45,663 bases of DNA from an uncultured Alistipes sp. (GTDB lineage: Bacteria > Bacteroidota > Bacteroidia > Bacteroidales > Rikenellaceae), in contig URRP01000017.1 in NCBI GenBank assembly GCA_900550375.1, positions 1 to 45,663 on the forward strand, in the 5' to 3' direction. The notes beneath the pieces were generated by a model. It searched no databases. It saw only the letters and a program-made list of their open reading frames with translations, and was not told the origin of the DNA. Both the position numbers and the translations under genes were made by a program. Shown one piece after another: positions 9,152 through 16,132 of this stretch. Position 1 is the stretch's first letter; each line of letters starts with the position of its first letter.

Positions 9152-10756
9152 TTACAGCTTCGGACCGGCGGCTACCAGCTTCTTGCCGGCCTCGTTGCCC
9201 TCGAACTTCTTGAAGTTCTTGATGAAGCGCTCGGCCAGATCCTTGGCTTTCTCGTCCCACTGCTTCGCATCGGCGTAAGTATCGCGCGGATCGAGAATAT
9301 TCGGATCGACGCCCGGCAGCGCGGTCGGAACCTCGAAATCGAAATAAGGGATCTTCTTGGTCGGAGCCTTGTCGATCGAGCCGTCGAGGATCGCGTCGAT
9401 GATACCCCTCGTGTCCTTGATCGAAATACGCTTGCCCGTACCGTTCCACCCGGTGTTCACCAGATAGGCCTTGGCGCCCGACTTCTGCATCTTCTTGACG
9501 AGTTCCTCGCCGTACTTGGTCGGATGCAGCGACAGGAAAGCCGCGCCGAAGCAAGCCGAGAAGGTCGGGGTCGGCTCGGTGATGCCGCGCTCGGTACCGG
9601 CCAGCTTGGCCGTAAAGCCCGACAGGAAGTAATACTTGGTCTGCTCGGGAGTCAGAATCGAAACCGGAGGCAGCACGCCGAACGCGTCGGCCGACAGGAA
9701 AATCACCTTTTCGGCGGCCGGGCCCTTAGAAACCGGTTTCACGATGTTCTTGATATGATAGATCGGGTACGACACGCGGGTATTCTCGGTCACCGACTTG
9801 TCGGCGAAATCGATCGAGCCGTCCGCGCGGACCGTTACGTTCTCGAGCAGCGCGTCGCGCTTGATCGCATTCCAGATATCGGGCTCGCTGTTCTTATCCA
9901 GATTGATTACCTTGGCATAGCAGCCGCCCTCGAAGTTGAAGACGCCCTCGTCGTCCCAGCCGTGCTCGTCGTCGCCGATAAGCTCGCGCTTCGGATCGGT
10001 CGAAAGAGTCGTCTTGCCCGTACCCGACAGACCGAAGAAGATCGCCGTCTCGCCCTTTGCATTGGTGTTGGCCGAGCAGTGCATCGAAGCGATGCCCTTG
10101 AGCGGCAGCAGGTAGTTCATGTAGGAGAACATACCCTTCTTCATCTCACCGCCGTACCACGTGTTGAGGATCACCTGCATCTTCTCCGTGAGGTTGAAGA
10201 CAACAGCCGTCTCCGAGTTCAGCCCCAGCTTCTTGTAGTTCTTCACCTTGGCCTTCGAAGCGTTCAGCACCACGAAATCAGGCTCGCCGTACTGCTCCAG
10301 CTCGGCATCCGTCGGACGGATGAACATATTCTTTACGAAATGTGCCTGCCAAGCCACCTCCATGATGAAGCGGATCTTCAGACGCGTATTCTCATTGGCA
10401 CCGCAGAACGTATCGACTACGTAGAGCTTCTTGCCCGACAACTCTTTTCCGGCGAGCTTCTTCAACTCTTTCCATGCAGCCTTCGTTACAGGCTTGTTAT
10501 CATTCTTGTACTCGGGCGAAGTCCACCAGATGGTATCCTTCGTCGTCTCGTCCATCACGAAGAACTTGTCCTTGGGCGAACGGCCGGTATAAACGCCGGT
10601 CATCACGTTCACGGCGCCCATGTCGGTTACAACGCCCTTGTCGAAACCGCGCAGGCCCTTCTTGGTCTCCTCGCGGAACAGCTCGTCATACGACGGATTG
10701 TACACGATCTCCGTAACGCCGGTGATACCGTACTTTTTCAAATCCATTTTGTCCAT
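9152..10756 (-). CDS. pckA: Phosphoenolpyruvate carboxykinase (ATP)
   Basis: A 534-aa cytoplasmic enzyme that interconverts oxaloacetate + ATP and PEP + CO2 + ADP. In Bacteroidales it usually works in the carboxylating direction on the fumarate/succinate route. The kinase-1a P-loop GLSGTGKTT is at residues 242-250, followed by the kinase-2/metal motif LIGDDEHGWDD and FEGGCYAK. The oxaloacetate-binding TGRSPKDKF is near residue 57. Length matches the ATP family. The start MDKMDLKKYG is preceded on the minus strand by AGAAAGAGG about 25 nt upstream. The gene stands alone, with its own promoter-like box and terminator. Confidence 0.97.
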   Translation of the reverse strand: MDKMDLKKYGITGVTEIVYNPSYDELFREETKKGLRGFDKGVVTDMGAVNVMTGVYTGRSPKDKFFVMDETTKDTIWWTSPEYKNDNKPVTKAAWKELKKLAGKELSGKKLYVVDTFCGANENTRLKIRFIMEVAWQAHFVKNMFIRPTDAELEQYGEPDFVVLNASKAKVKNYKKLGLNSETAVVFNLTEKMQVILNTWYGGEMKKGMFSYMNYLLPLKGIASMHCSANTNAKGETAIFFGLSGTGKTTLSTDPKRELIGDDEHGWDDEGVFNFEGGCYAKVINLDKNSEPDIWNAIKRDALLENVTVRADGSIDFADKSVTENTRVSYPIYHIKNIVKPVSKGPAAEKVIFLSADAFGVLPPVSILTPEQTKYYFLSGFTAKLAGTERGITEPTPTFSACFGAAFLSLHPTKYGEELVKKMQKSGAKAYLVNTGWNGTGKRISIKDTRGIIDAILDGSIDKAPTKKIPYFDFEVPTALPGVDPNILDPRDTYADAKQWDEKAKDLAERFIKNFKKFEGNEAGKKLVAAGPKL

Positions 10757-10858
10757 AATTGTATTTGTTATTAAAACCTCTTTCTAACTCAAACCAGGGT
10801 ATTTTCAGGTGCCCCTCCCCGCGAAGATTCCGCTTTGCGGAAAGCCCTTTTTCCCGAT

Positions 10859-10867
10859 GCAAAATTA
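10859..10867 (-). promoter_or_regulatory. pckA promoter, -7 box TAATTTTGC
   Basis: The minus strand reads TAATTTTGC, matching the Bacteroidetes -7 consensus TAnnTTTG. No clear TTTG is present at -33, only a T-rich stretch. The implied leader is about 95 nt and contains a small hairpin TTCCGC/GCGGAA (10828-10842). Confidence 0.55.
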
Positions 10868-10918
10868 GTAAAAAAAATGATAATGTGAAAAAGTTAACAG
10901 TAATTTTTCACAAAATTT

Positions 10919-10955
10919 AAAAAGAGCCCCGAAAAACTTTTTCAGGACTCTTTTT
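10919..10955 (-). terminator. Intrinsic terminator after the 128-aa gene
   Basis: On the minus strand AAAAAGAGTCC pairs with GGGCTCTTTTT (one G-U pair) around a 14-15 nt loop. It starts 6 nt beyond the stop of the gene at 10962-11348. Confidence 0.75.
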
Positions 10956-10961
10956 CATCCG

Positions 10962-11348
10962 CTATAACGCGTTGATAGATCGGTTGTTTATCACCCGTTT
11001 AGGCCGCAGGGAATTGAGGATGCGCTGCAACTGCTCGTCGGTGCGTTCGTCGTCCGAAGAGACATGCAGCGTGAAGAAACTTGCCTGATCGAAATAATAG
11101 GAGACCGCCGAGAGCAGCGGGTGATCGCTGTCGTCGCACACGATAACCGCATCGACCAAACGGCCGCCTTCATGAAACGCTTTCGAAAAACGCTCCAGAT
11201 CCTCGACCGTGCAATCCTTCCAATGAAAGAGATTGCGCTCCGCGGCGGGAATCTCGAATGTGGTGGTTACTTGCAGGGCATACTTACGCACGGTCGTTTC
11301 GACCAGCGCATCCGAAGCGCCCCATACAATCAGATTGATCGCCTCCAT
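10962..11348 (-). CDS. Hypothetical protein, 128 aa
   Basis: No family is recognised. The sequence is soluble, without signal peptide or membrane segment, and has alternating hydrophobic strands and helices (INLIVWGASDALVETTVRKY; LVDAVIVCDDSDHPLL) that suggest a compact alpha/beta domain. The start MEAINLIVWG follows ACAATGCT; no better upstream start is present. It forms a single-gene unit, with a good promoter about 195 nt upstream and a terminator just downstream. It lies beside pckA in the same orientation but has its own signals. Confidence 0.7.
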   Translation of the reverse strand: MEAINLIVWGASDALVETTVRKYALQVTTTFEIPAAERNLFHWKDCTVEDLERFSKAFHEGGRLVDAVIVCDDSDHPLLSAVSYYFDQASFFTLHVSSDDERTDEQLQRILNSLRPKRVINNRSINAL

Positions 11349-11543
11349 AGCATTGTTTTTCAGGATCCGGCCCGCATGACACGTATTCGGTTCGCTCCCG
11401 TATCCGCCGTCGGCCGGATCCGAAAAGAATCCCCTCTTTGCATGAGATTCTCCGGCGGAGAGAGCTGCGGAACATCCACCTTGTCAGTGGATAATTCCTT
11501 CCGTTCGAATGCCGCCAATAACAAATCGGCATCCGACTCCGTT

Positions 11544-11575
11544 GCAAATGTAACCCTTTCCGTCGGGAAAACAAA
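11544..11575 (-). promoter_or_regulatory. Bacteroidetes promoter for the 128-aa gene
   Basis: On the minus strand TTTG (11575-11572), 19 nt, then TACATTTGC (11552-11544) match both the -33 and -7 consensus boxes. The leader would be about 190 nt and contains a 10-bp inverted repeat GGATCCGGCC/GGCCGGATCC (11363-11372 with 11412-11421). Confidence 0.75.
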
Positions 11576-11660
11576 ACTTATTGTGAAAAAAATAACAGTA
11601 AGTGTCTTTTAACAACAACACAGACTTTATTTCAAACGGCACTCTCAGACCTCATTTCAC

Positions 11661-11689
11661 AAAAAAGCTTCGGTCTTAGGTGGACCGAA
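11661..11689 (-). terminator. Intrinsic terminator after the fimbrillin-like gene
   Basis: On the minus strand TTCGGTC and GACCGAA (11689-11683 with 11675-11669) pair around a 7-nt loop, followed by GCTTTTTT. It lies about 22 nt past the stop at 11712. Confidence 0.8.
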
Positions 11690-11711
11690 ACCTTTGTATA
11701 TAAACTGAATT

Positions 11712-13058
11712 TTACAAATTCAACGTTGTCGTTCTGGTTGAATTGCCATAACCAGAATCGCCTTTAAGTTCGCCGTAATTACCATATTCGTCGAAAGGGA
11801 TCACTCCGAATGAAAATTGACTCGGACTATACAGATTAACCCGTTTATAATATTTGACAGATCCATCCGCTTGAAGTTTGAACAAATCATTATCCGCATC
11901 GCCGAAATGATAAATATCGCCGGCCAAAACTTCGGCTCGCGTTAAGTTTGCACTTAATTTGGGAGTTGTCAACGCATAGAATCCTGCAACGGCATCGTTA
12001 CCTTTCTTTATCGTCAAAACCGTATTGTTATACGATCCGCTCGCAGTACGTTCGAGCATTGTAAGATTGATAAGCGGCGTAACCATATCCGCAAAAGCAA
12101 TACGCTCTGCCTTCGAACTTGACAAATTGAGCAACATATCTTTCATTTCCGCACGGGGAAAAGTTTTAGGAGCCGAGAAAGGGAAAATGTAGACGGCCAG
12201 ATCGGTCGTAACTCTGATCTTCCCCTCAACTCCTTCGTTGGGCACGACCGACAAATAGATGGGTGCGCTCTGCTCCTTTGCTGTGACGCCCTGCAAAGAG
12301 AAAAAGTTGGTCAACGAAACAGAGACGGTGGACGTTGTTCCGGTTAAAGCGGGAATTTGATCCGTCAACGCAGTAGCATCGATCTTGGTATCGCCAGCCA
12401 GATATTTGCCGTTGGTCGATGTAATATCTATGGATTTAACCTCTTCGGCAGAGCCGGCGGAATCATAAACGTAGAATGCGATAATCGAACTCAGCACATG
12501 CATATTCGTCAGAATACGAGCCTCCTGAGCGTCAACCGTTACTTGACTGTTCAATTCGAGTTTATCGCTTATCATCGGTACCGAAGCAGAACCGAAGGTC
12601 GTTTCTCCGGCTGCGGCCTGCGTCTGTTCGTTGGCGACTGTTAAAGGCAGACTGTACCGCGAAAACGACGAGGTGTAAGGATAGAAAGCATAATAGATGG
12701 CATCGATGGCATTGGAAGACGAGAAGCCGAATTTGGCAGATTTGTTGCTCTCGGACAGTTCGATCGAAGAACTCACCATCGCTACATGCGAAGAATAAGT
12801 ACCTTCCGAGGTCATATTAGAATAGGAATACCAAAGTCCGACTTTCGTGCGGTCGGCAGCATTCCATTTGATCAAATCGGTAGCATTGAGCGTGGTACGG
12901 CTACCTGCGGGGGGGGGAACTTCGAGCGAGATTTCGGTTAAGCCTCCGGCATCAGTTGCAGGAACAGGCGCCTCCTCGTCGGAGGAGCACGATACGCCGG
13001 CAGCGGCAATCATTCCGATAAAAGCCGCCATAACGGCCTTTGCGTATATCTTCTTCAT
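11712..13058 (-). CDS. Fimbrillin-like lipoprotein with a C9 tract in its coding sequence
   Basis: 448 aa from MKKIYAKAV. The frame is open further upstream, but this start gives a clean lipoprotein signal (Cys24 in AGVSC) followed by acidic SSDEEAP. The region after it (SRTTLNATDLIKWNAADRTKVGLWYSY) has the pattern of Mfa-like/fimbrillin-family N-terminal domains of Bacteroidales, in which 'W..GD.VGLY' follows a mature N-terminal strand. A second beta-rich half ends with YNNTVLTIKKGND and NLYSPSQFSFGVIPF. The likely role is an outer-surface fimbrial subunit or accessory tip protein. Residues 48-50 (Pro-Pro-Pro) are encoded by nine consecutive C, so a one-base slip would truncate the protein early. 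It probably forms an operon with the 47-aa ORF 25 nt upstream. The family call is by eye. Confidence 0.75.
   Translation of the reverse strand: MKKIYAKAVMAAFIGMIAAAGVSCSSDEEAPVPATDAGGLTEISLEVPPPAGSRTTLNATDLIKWNAADRTKVGLWYSYSNMTSEGTYSSHVAMVSSSIELSESNKSAKFGFSSSNAIDAIYYAFYPYTSSFSRYSLPLTVANEQTQAAAGETTFGSASVPMISDKLELNSQVTVDAQEARILTNMHVLSSIIAFYVYDSAGSAEEVKSIDITSTNGKYLAGDTKIDATALTDQIPALTGTTSTVSVSLTNFFSLQGVTAKEQSAPIYLSVVPNEGVEGKIRVTTDLAVYIFPFSAPKTFPRAEMKDMLLNLSSSKAERIAFADMVTPLINLTMLERTASGSYNNTVLTIKKGNDAVAGFYALTTPKLSANLTRAEVLAGDIYHFGDADNDLFKLQADGSVKYYKRVNLYSPSQFSFGVIPFDEYGNYGELKGDSGYGNSTRTTTLNL
12909..12917 (-). repeat. C9 homopolymer inside the fimbrillin-like gene
   Basis: Nine consecutive G on the plus strand (C on the coding strand) encode Pro48-Pro50 shortly after the lipoprotein signal. 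As read, the gene is in frame. Homopolymer G/C tracts of this length near the 5' end of surface genes are typical sites of slipped-strand phase variation, but can also be sequencing-sensitive. Confidence 0.85.
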
Positions 13059-13083
13059 AATCATGCAGATTTGGAGGGTTAAA

Positions 13084-13227
13084 CTAAGCGAATTCGGAAT
13101 CTCCTTCGCCCCTTTCAAGATCGAAATCATCGTATGCAGGATCATCCCACGGCGACAAGGCAAATCCCTTTTCCAGCAAGATCTGCAAAATCTCCAGTTG
13201 TGAAGCTTCATAGTAAAATCTGTTCAT
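13084..13227 (-). CDS. Small acidic protein, 47 aa, upstream of the fimbrillin-like gene
   Basis: MNRFYYEASQLEILQILLEKG then FALSPWDDPAYDDFDLERGEGDSEFA. The first half predicts an amphipathic helix and the second half is strongly acidic and disordered. It ends 25 nt before the lipoprotein start, so co-transcription is likely. The frame is open further upstream, but that part does not look protein-like and lacks a better start; ATG at 13227 is preceded by AAACATCAAATT. No family is recognised. It could be a small partner or regulator of the surface protein. Confidence 0.6.
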   Translation of the reverse strand: MNRFYYEASQLEILQILLEKGFALSPWDDPAYDDFDLERGEGDSEFA

Positions 13228-13568
13228 AATTTGATGTTTATGGATGAATAATAATGGATGTTCCAACCTTATAAAATACGATACGATTCTCCCCACTCTG
13301 CATGGAAACAATTGTAATCTAGACCTTTTCGCCTGAAAGTCATTGGTAAATGTAGACAAAAAAAGCTACCGTTATTCTCTTTGGTGCGGAAATAATTTCC
13401 TGCCTCGATTCCAACCGCCTAATTTCCATACGTTAATTTCCGGGTTCGATCTTCGGACAGCTCCTATTCGACAGACGGAAAACATATTCAGAGCAACTTC
13501 GACGGCTCTTCACGCACGGGAAGCGGGAATTTTCCGCCGGCATAAAAAGACAACCGGAGACGGACACG
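13228..13568. other. Intergenic region upstream of the 47-aa ORF
   Basis: About 340 nt between two minus-strand units. Degenerate promoter-like boxes on the minus strand include TAGCTTTT with TTTC 20 nt upstream, and TACAATTG with TTTC 18 nt upstream. None fits the consensus fully. No convincing gene was seen. Confidence 0.4.
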
Positions 13569-13598
13569 AAAAAAGCCGAAACACCTGAACGTTTCGGC
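13569..13598 (-). terminator. Intrinsic terminator after the phosphodiester glycosidase gene
   Basis: The minus strand has GCCGAAAC / GTTTCGGC (13598-13591 with 13582-13575), an 8-nt loop, then TTTTTT. It sits 25 nt past the stop at 13624. Confidence 0.85.
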
Positions 13599-13623
13599 AT
13601 CGAGACGGGTCGCAGAGGCGGGG

Positions 13624-14454
13624 TCATTTCCGCGTGACCGTGATACAGTTCGTGACGCGCCGCTGCCCGGCATGATCGAACTGCCGGTTATCGGACGGAT
13701 AGTTGACGACACCCTGCGCCTCGCACCAGAGCGTCGACGAACCGCCGCCGTCGAGATTTAGTGCCGAATACAGCCCCAGCTGCTGCGCCAGATAGGCCAA
13801 CTCGCCGATGGTCATGCCGGCCGCCTGCGTCGGAAAACGACCGTCCACGACGATCATCGCCACTTCGCCACGTCGCGTGACGCCGACAAGCGAACGGGGA
13901 TGCCGCCCCCAGAAACCGCCCTTGCGATCGGCATACGACAACACATCGCCCTCGGACAGGAGCAGCGGACCTGCGGCCAGCACGTCGGGGTAACGTTCTG
14001 CCAGACGATCGTCGTCCGTCGGAGCATAGGGTTCGATCCGCACGCGGCGGCCCTTCACCGCCACCACGCCGTTGACACGGAACAACTCCTGTTCTTCGGT
14101 CGCAGCCAGCGTCTGTCCGTCGACCCGCACGAAGGTCGAGGGGACGAACCGCTTCACATTGAAATAGCCTGCATTCACGGCTGCTACGGCGTTCTCCGCC
14201 TTGGCCAAGGTCGATGTACGTGTCAGCGAATCCGGCTGTACGATGCGGGTGCAGTAACGTCCCGACTTATATTTGACCATCGAGATCGTCTGCGGCGCGC
14301 CGAAGAGTTCGAGTTGAGCCTGTACAGCCACCAGATGCGGACGCAGGCAGCACGTATCCCACCGAATCGCGGCTATCGCCAACGAATCCTGCACGCTTTG
14401 CGCCGCAGCCGCAACCGGCAGCCACGCAAACAGTAAAATAAGCAATCGTTTCAT
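13624..14454 (-). CDS. Secreted phosphodiester glycosidase family protein (NAGPA-like)
   Basis: 276 aa from MKRLLILLFAWLPVAAAAQ, a clear signal peptide; the ATG at 14454 has AAAGAGG directly upstream, which decides the start over the longer frame. The mature part has the features of the NAGPA/phosphodiester glycosidase fold: AVNAGYF near residue 93, SLVGVTRRGEVAMIVVDGR, then the signature ALNLDGGGSSTLW and a final RRVTNCITV. Family members cleave phosphodiester-linked sugars such as GlcNAc-1-phosphate diesters; the substrate here is unknown. It is probably periplasmic or surface-located. It stands alone with its own -7 box and terminator, divergent from the DUF2721 gene. Confidence 0.88.
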   Translation of the reverse strand: MKRLLILLFAWLPVAAAAQSVQDSLAIAAIRWDTCCLRPHLVAVQAQLELFGAPQTISMVKYKSGRYCTRIVQPDSLTRTSTLAKAENAVAAVNAGYFNVKRFVPSTFVRVDGQTLAATEEQELFRVNGVVAVKGRRVRIEPYAPTDDDRLAERYPDVLAAGPLLLSEGDVLSYADRKGGFWGRHPRSLVGVTRRGEVAMIVVDGRFPTQAAGMTIGELAYLAQQLGLYSALNLDGGGSSTLWCEAQGVVNYPSDNRQFDHAGQRRVTNCITVTRK

Positions 14455-14523
14455 CCTCTTTGAATTTTCTCCATTCGGCAGCGCACGCACACACCGGCTT
14501 GCCGTTCGAGGTTAATACTCAGA

Positions 14524-14531
14524 CAAAGATA
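14524..14531 (-). promoter_or_regulatory. -7 box TATCTTTG for the glycosidase gene
   Basis: The minus strand reads TATCTTTG, a perfect match to TAnnTTTG, about 70 nt before the start at 14454. No clear -33 TTTG is found at the right distance. Confidence 0.55.
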
Positions 14532-14589
14532 ACAAAATCCGACCTCTTTGCACCCCGATCCGATCCATTCGATCGAGAATCGGCGCATT

Positions 14590-14749
14590 TTTTCGTACTT
14601 TGGCTCCGCCGTAGATACTCCGTCTCGGTAGAAACAAACTGACGTTTGCTTCTGCGCTCGACTTTTCGTACTTTGGCTCCGCCGTAGATACTCCGTCTCG
14701 GCAGAATCAAACTGACGTTTGCTTCTGCGCTCGACTTTTCGTATCTTTG
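14590..14749 (+). repeat. Tandem 73-bp promoter-bearing repeat (two copies plus a partial third)
   Basis: Copies start at 14590, 14663 and 14736 (period 73) with TTTTCGTA. Copies 1 and 2 differ at two bases (GGTAGAAAC against GGCAGAATC). Each full copy contains an inverted repeat around CAAACTGACGTTTG, extended by GCAGAA/TTCTGC in copy 2, and its TTTG lies 20 nt before the TA of the next copy's -7-like box (TACTTTG in copies 1 and 2, TATCTTTG in the last). The unit therefore carries a promoter module. Confidence 0.9.
14718..14749 (+). promoter_or_regulatory. Promoter for the DUF2721 gene
   Basis: TTTG (14718-14721), 20 nt, TATCTTTG (14742-14749): a full match to both Bacteroidetes boxes. The start codon at 14777 gives a leader of about 20 nt. 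This is the terminal, best-matching copy of the duplicated module. Confidence 0.75.
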
Positions 14750-14776
14750 TCAAATGAACCCTCAATCCGCACTCCT

Positions 14777-15169
14777 ATGGAAGAACTCACGCTCACCGTT
14801 CCGGCACTGCTCTTTCCCGCCATCTCGCTGATCCTGCTGGCCTATACCAACCGGTTTCTCTCCTATGCGCAGCTGATCCGCACGCTCAAGGCGCAGTACC
14901 TCCAGCACCATTCCGACCTGACGGCCGCGCAGATCGACAATCTGCGGCGGCGGCTCTACCTAACCCGTGCCATGCAGATTTTGGGGATTGCCAGCCTCTT
15001 TCTGTGCGTCGTGACAATGTTTCTGCTCTACATCGGGATGCAGCTCGTCGCAGCATATATCTTCGGCGCCGGGCTGCTGTCGCTGATCGGGTCGCTCGGC
15101 GTCTCTATTTGGGAGATTCAGATTTCGGTGCGGGCGCTCGAGATTTATCTGAACGATATGGAGCACTGA
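14777..15169 (+). CDS. DUF2721 family membrane protein
   Basis: 130 aa from MEELTLTVPALLFPAISLIL. Three hydrophobic segments are visible: near the N-terminus (PALLFPAISLILLAYTNRF), at about 67-90 (ILGIASLFLCVVTMFLLYIG) and at about 92-115. A charged helix with LKAQYLQHH and LRRRLYLTRAM lies between the first two. This layout fits the DUF2721 family of small inner-membrane proteins of unknown function. The upstream in-frame TTG at 14747 overlaps the -7 box, so ATG 14777 is preferred. Single-gene unit. Confidence 0.8.
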   Translation: MEELTLTVPALLFPAISLILLAYTNRFLSYAQLIRTLKAQYLQHHSDLTAAQIDNLRRRLYLTRAMQILGIASLFLCVVTMFLLYIGMQLVAAYIFGAGLLSLIGSLGVSIWEIQISVRALEIYLNDMEH

Positions 15170-15224
15170 CCCCATCAGCGGCAGGCGGCCGAGCTCCGCG
15201 AAGCCGGAGTGAACCGATAAAAAT

Positions 15225-15255
15225 AAAAGCCGGAATCACGCGTTCCGGCTTTTTT
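15225..15255. terminator. Bidirectional terminator between the DUF2721 gene and folD
   Basis: AAAAGCCGGAA (15225-15235) pairs with TTCCGGCTTTT (15243-15253), 7-nt loop. T-runs follow on both strands. It serves the convergent plus-strand DUF2721 gene and the minus-strand purD-folD unit. Confidence 0.9.
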
Positions 15256-15270
15256 ATTCGCTTTTCAGAA

Positions 15271-16128
15271 TTATCGCTCCATCTTGCGCAGGAAGCACTC
15301 GACGGTGTTCTCCATCAGGCAGGCGATCGTCATCGGTCCCACGCCGCCCGGCACGGGAGTGATGACCGACGCCAGCGGTTCGACGGCGGCATAGTCCACA
15401 TCGCCGCACAGCTTGCCCGTCACAGGATCGCGGTTGACCCCCACATCGATCACGACGGCCCCCTCGCGCACCATATCGGCAGTCACGAAGCGCGGCCGGC
15501 CGATCGCTACGACCAGAATATCCGCTTCGCGCGTCACCTCCGGCAGGTTTTTCGTCCGGCTGTGAGCGATCGTCACCGTGGCGTTGGCATCGAGCAGAAG
15601 CTTGGCTACGGGCAAACCCACGATATTGCTGCGGCCGATCACCACGGCACGCTTACCGGCGACCTCCACCCCTGCACGACGCAGCATCTTGAGGATTCCC
15701 TTCGGGGTACAGGGCAGCGTGCAGGGCTGCTTGAGCCACAGATTCGCCACGTTGAGCGGATGGAATCCGTCCACGTCCTTCTCACGGCGGATCGCTGCGA
15801 TCACCCGATCCTCGTCGATATGCTTGGGCAGGGGCAGCTGCACGAGAATGCCGTCCACGCCGTCGTCGGCGTTCAGCTCGTCGATCAACTGCAACAGTTC
15901 CGCCTCGCTCGTTTGCGCCGGCCGGCGGATCGTCGTATTACGGATACCCACCTCGGCCGAAGCCTTGGCCTTGCCCGTCACATAGCTTACACTGCCCGGA
16001 TCATCGCCCACCAGCACCACGGCCAGATGGGGCGCACGTCCGTATTTGGCGGGGAACTCCTTCACTGCCGCCGCCATCTCGGCCTTCAACGAGGCCGACA
16101 ACTCTTTTCCGCTGATTATCGTTGCCAT
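15271..16128 (-). CDS. folD: Bifunctional methylenetetrahydrofolate dehydrogenase / methenyltetrahydrofolate cyclohydrolase
   Basis: A 285-aa cytoplasmic enzyme that interconverts 5,10-methylene-THF, 5,10-methenyl-THF and 10-formyl-THF. It shows the active-site YxxxK (Tyr49, Lys53 in VSYVTGKAKA), DGILVQLPLP, PCTPKGIL, the Rossmann stretch GRSNIVGLPVAKLL and C-terminal GVGPMTIACLMENTV, all at the usual spacing for the ~285-residue family. It starts 4 nt after purD stops, so the two are co-transcribed. The context fits: 10-formyl-THF is the one-carbon donor for PurN and PurH, encoded upstream in the same cluster. Confidence 0.97.
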   Translation of the reverse strand: MATIISGKELSASLKAEMAAAVKEFPAKYGRAPHLAVVLVGDDPGSVSYVTGKAKASAEVGIRNTTIRRPAQTSEAELLQLIDELNADDGVDGILVQLPLPKHIDEDRVIAAIRREKDVDGFHPLNVANLWLKQPCTLPCTPKGILKMLRRAGVEVAGKRAVVIGRSNIVGLPVAKLLLDANATVTIAHSRTKNLPEVTREADILVVAIGRPRFVTADMVREGAVVIDVGVNRDPVTGKLCGDVDYAAVEPLASVITPVPGGVGPMTIACLMENTVECFLRKMER

Positions 16129-16132
16129 AGAA

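Noticed and set aside
14451..14765. Minus-strand ORFs reading through the 73-bp repeats
   Set aside because: Repeated peptide simply reflects the DNA duplication; no independent sign of coding.
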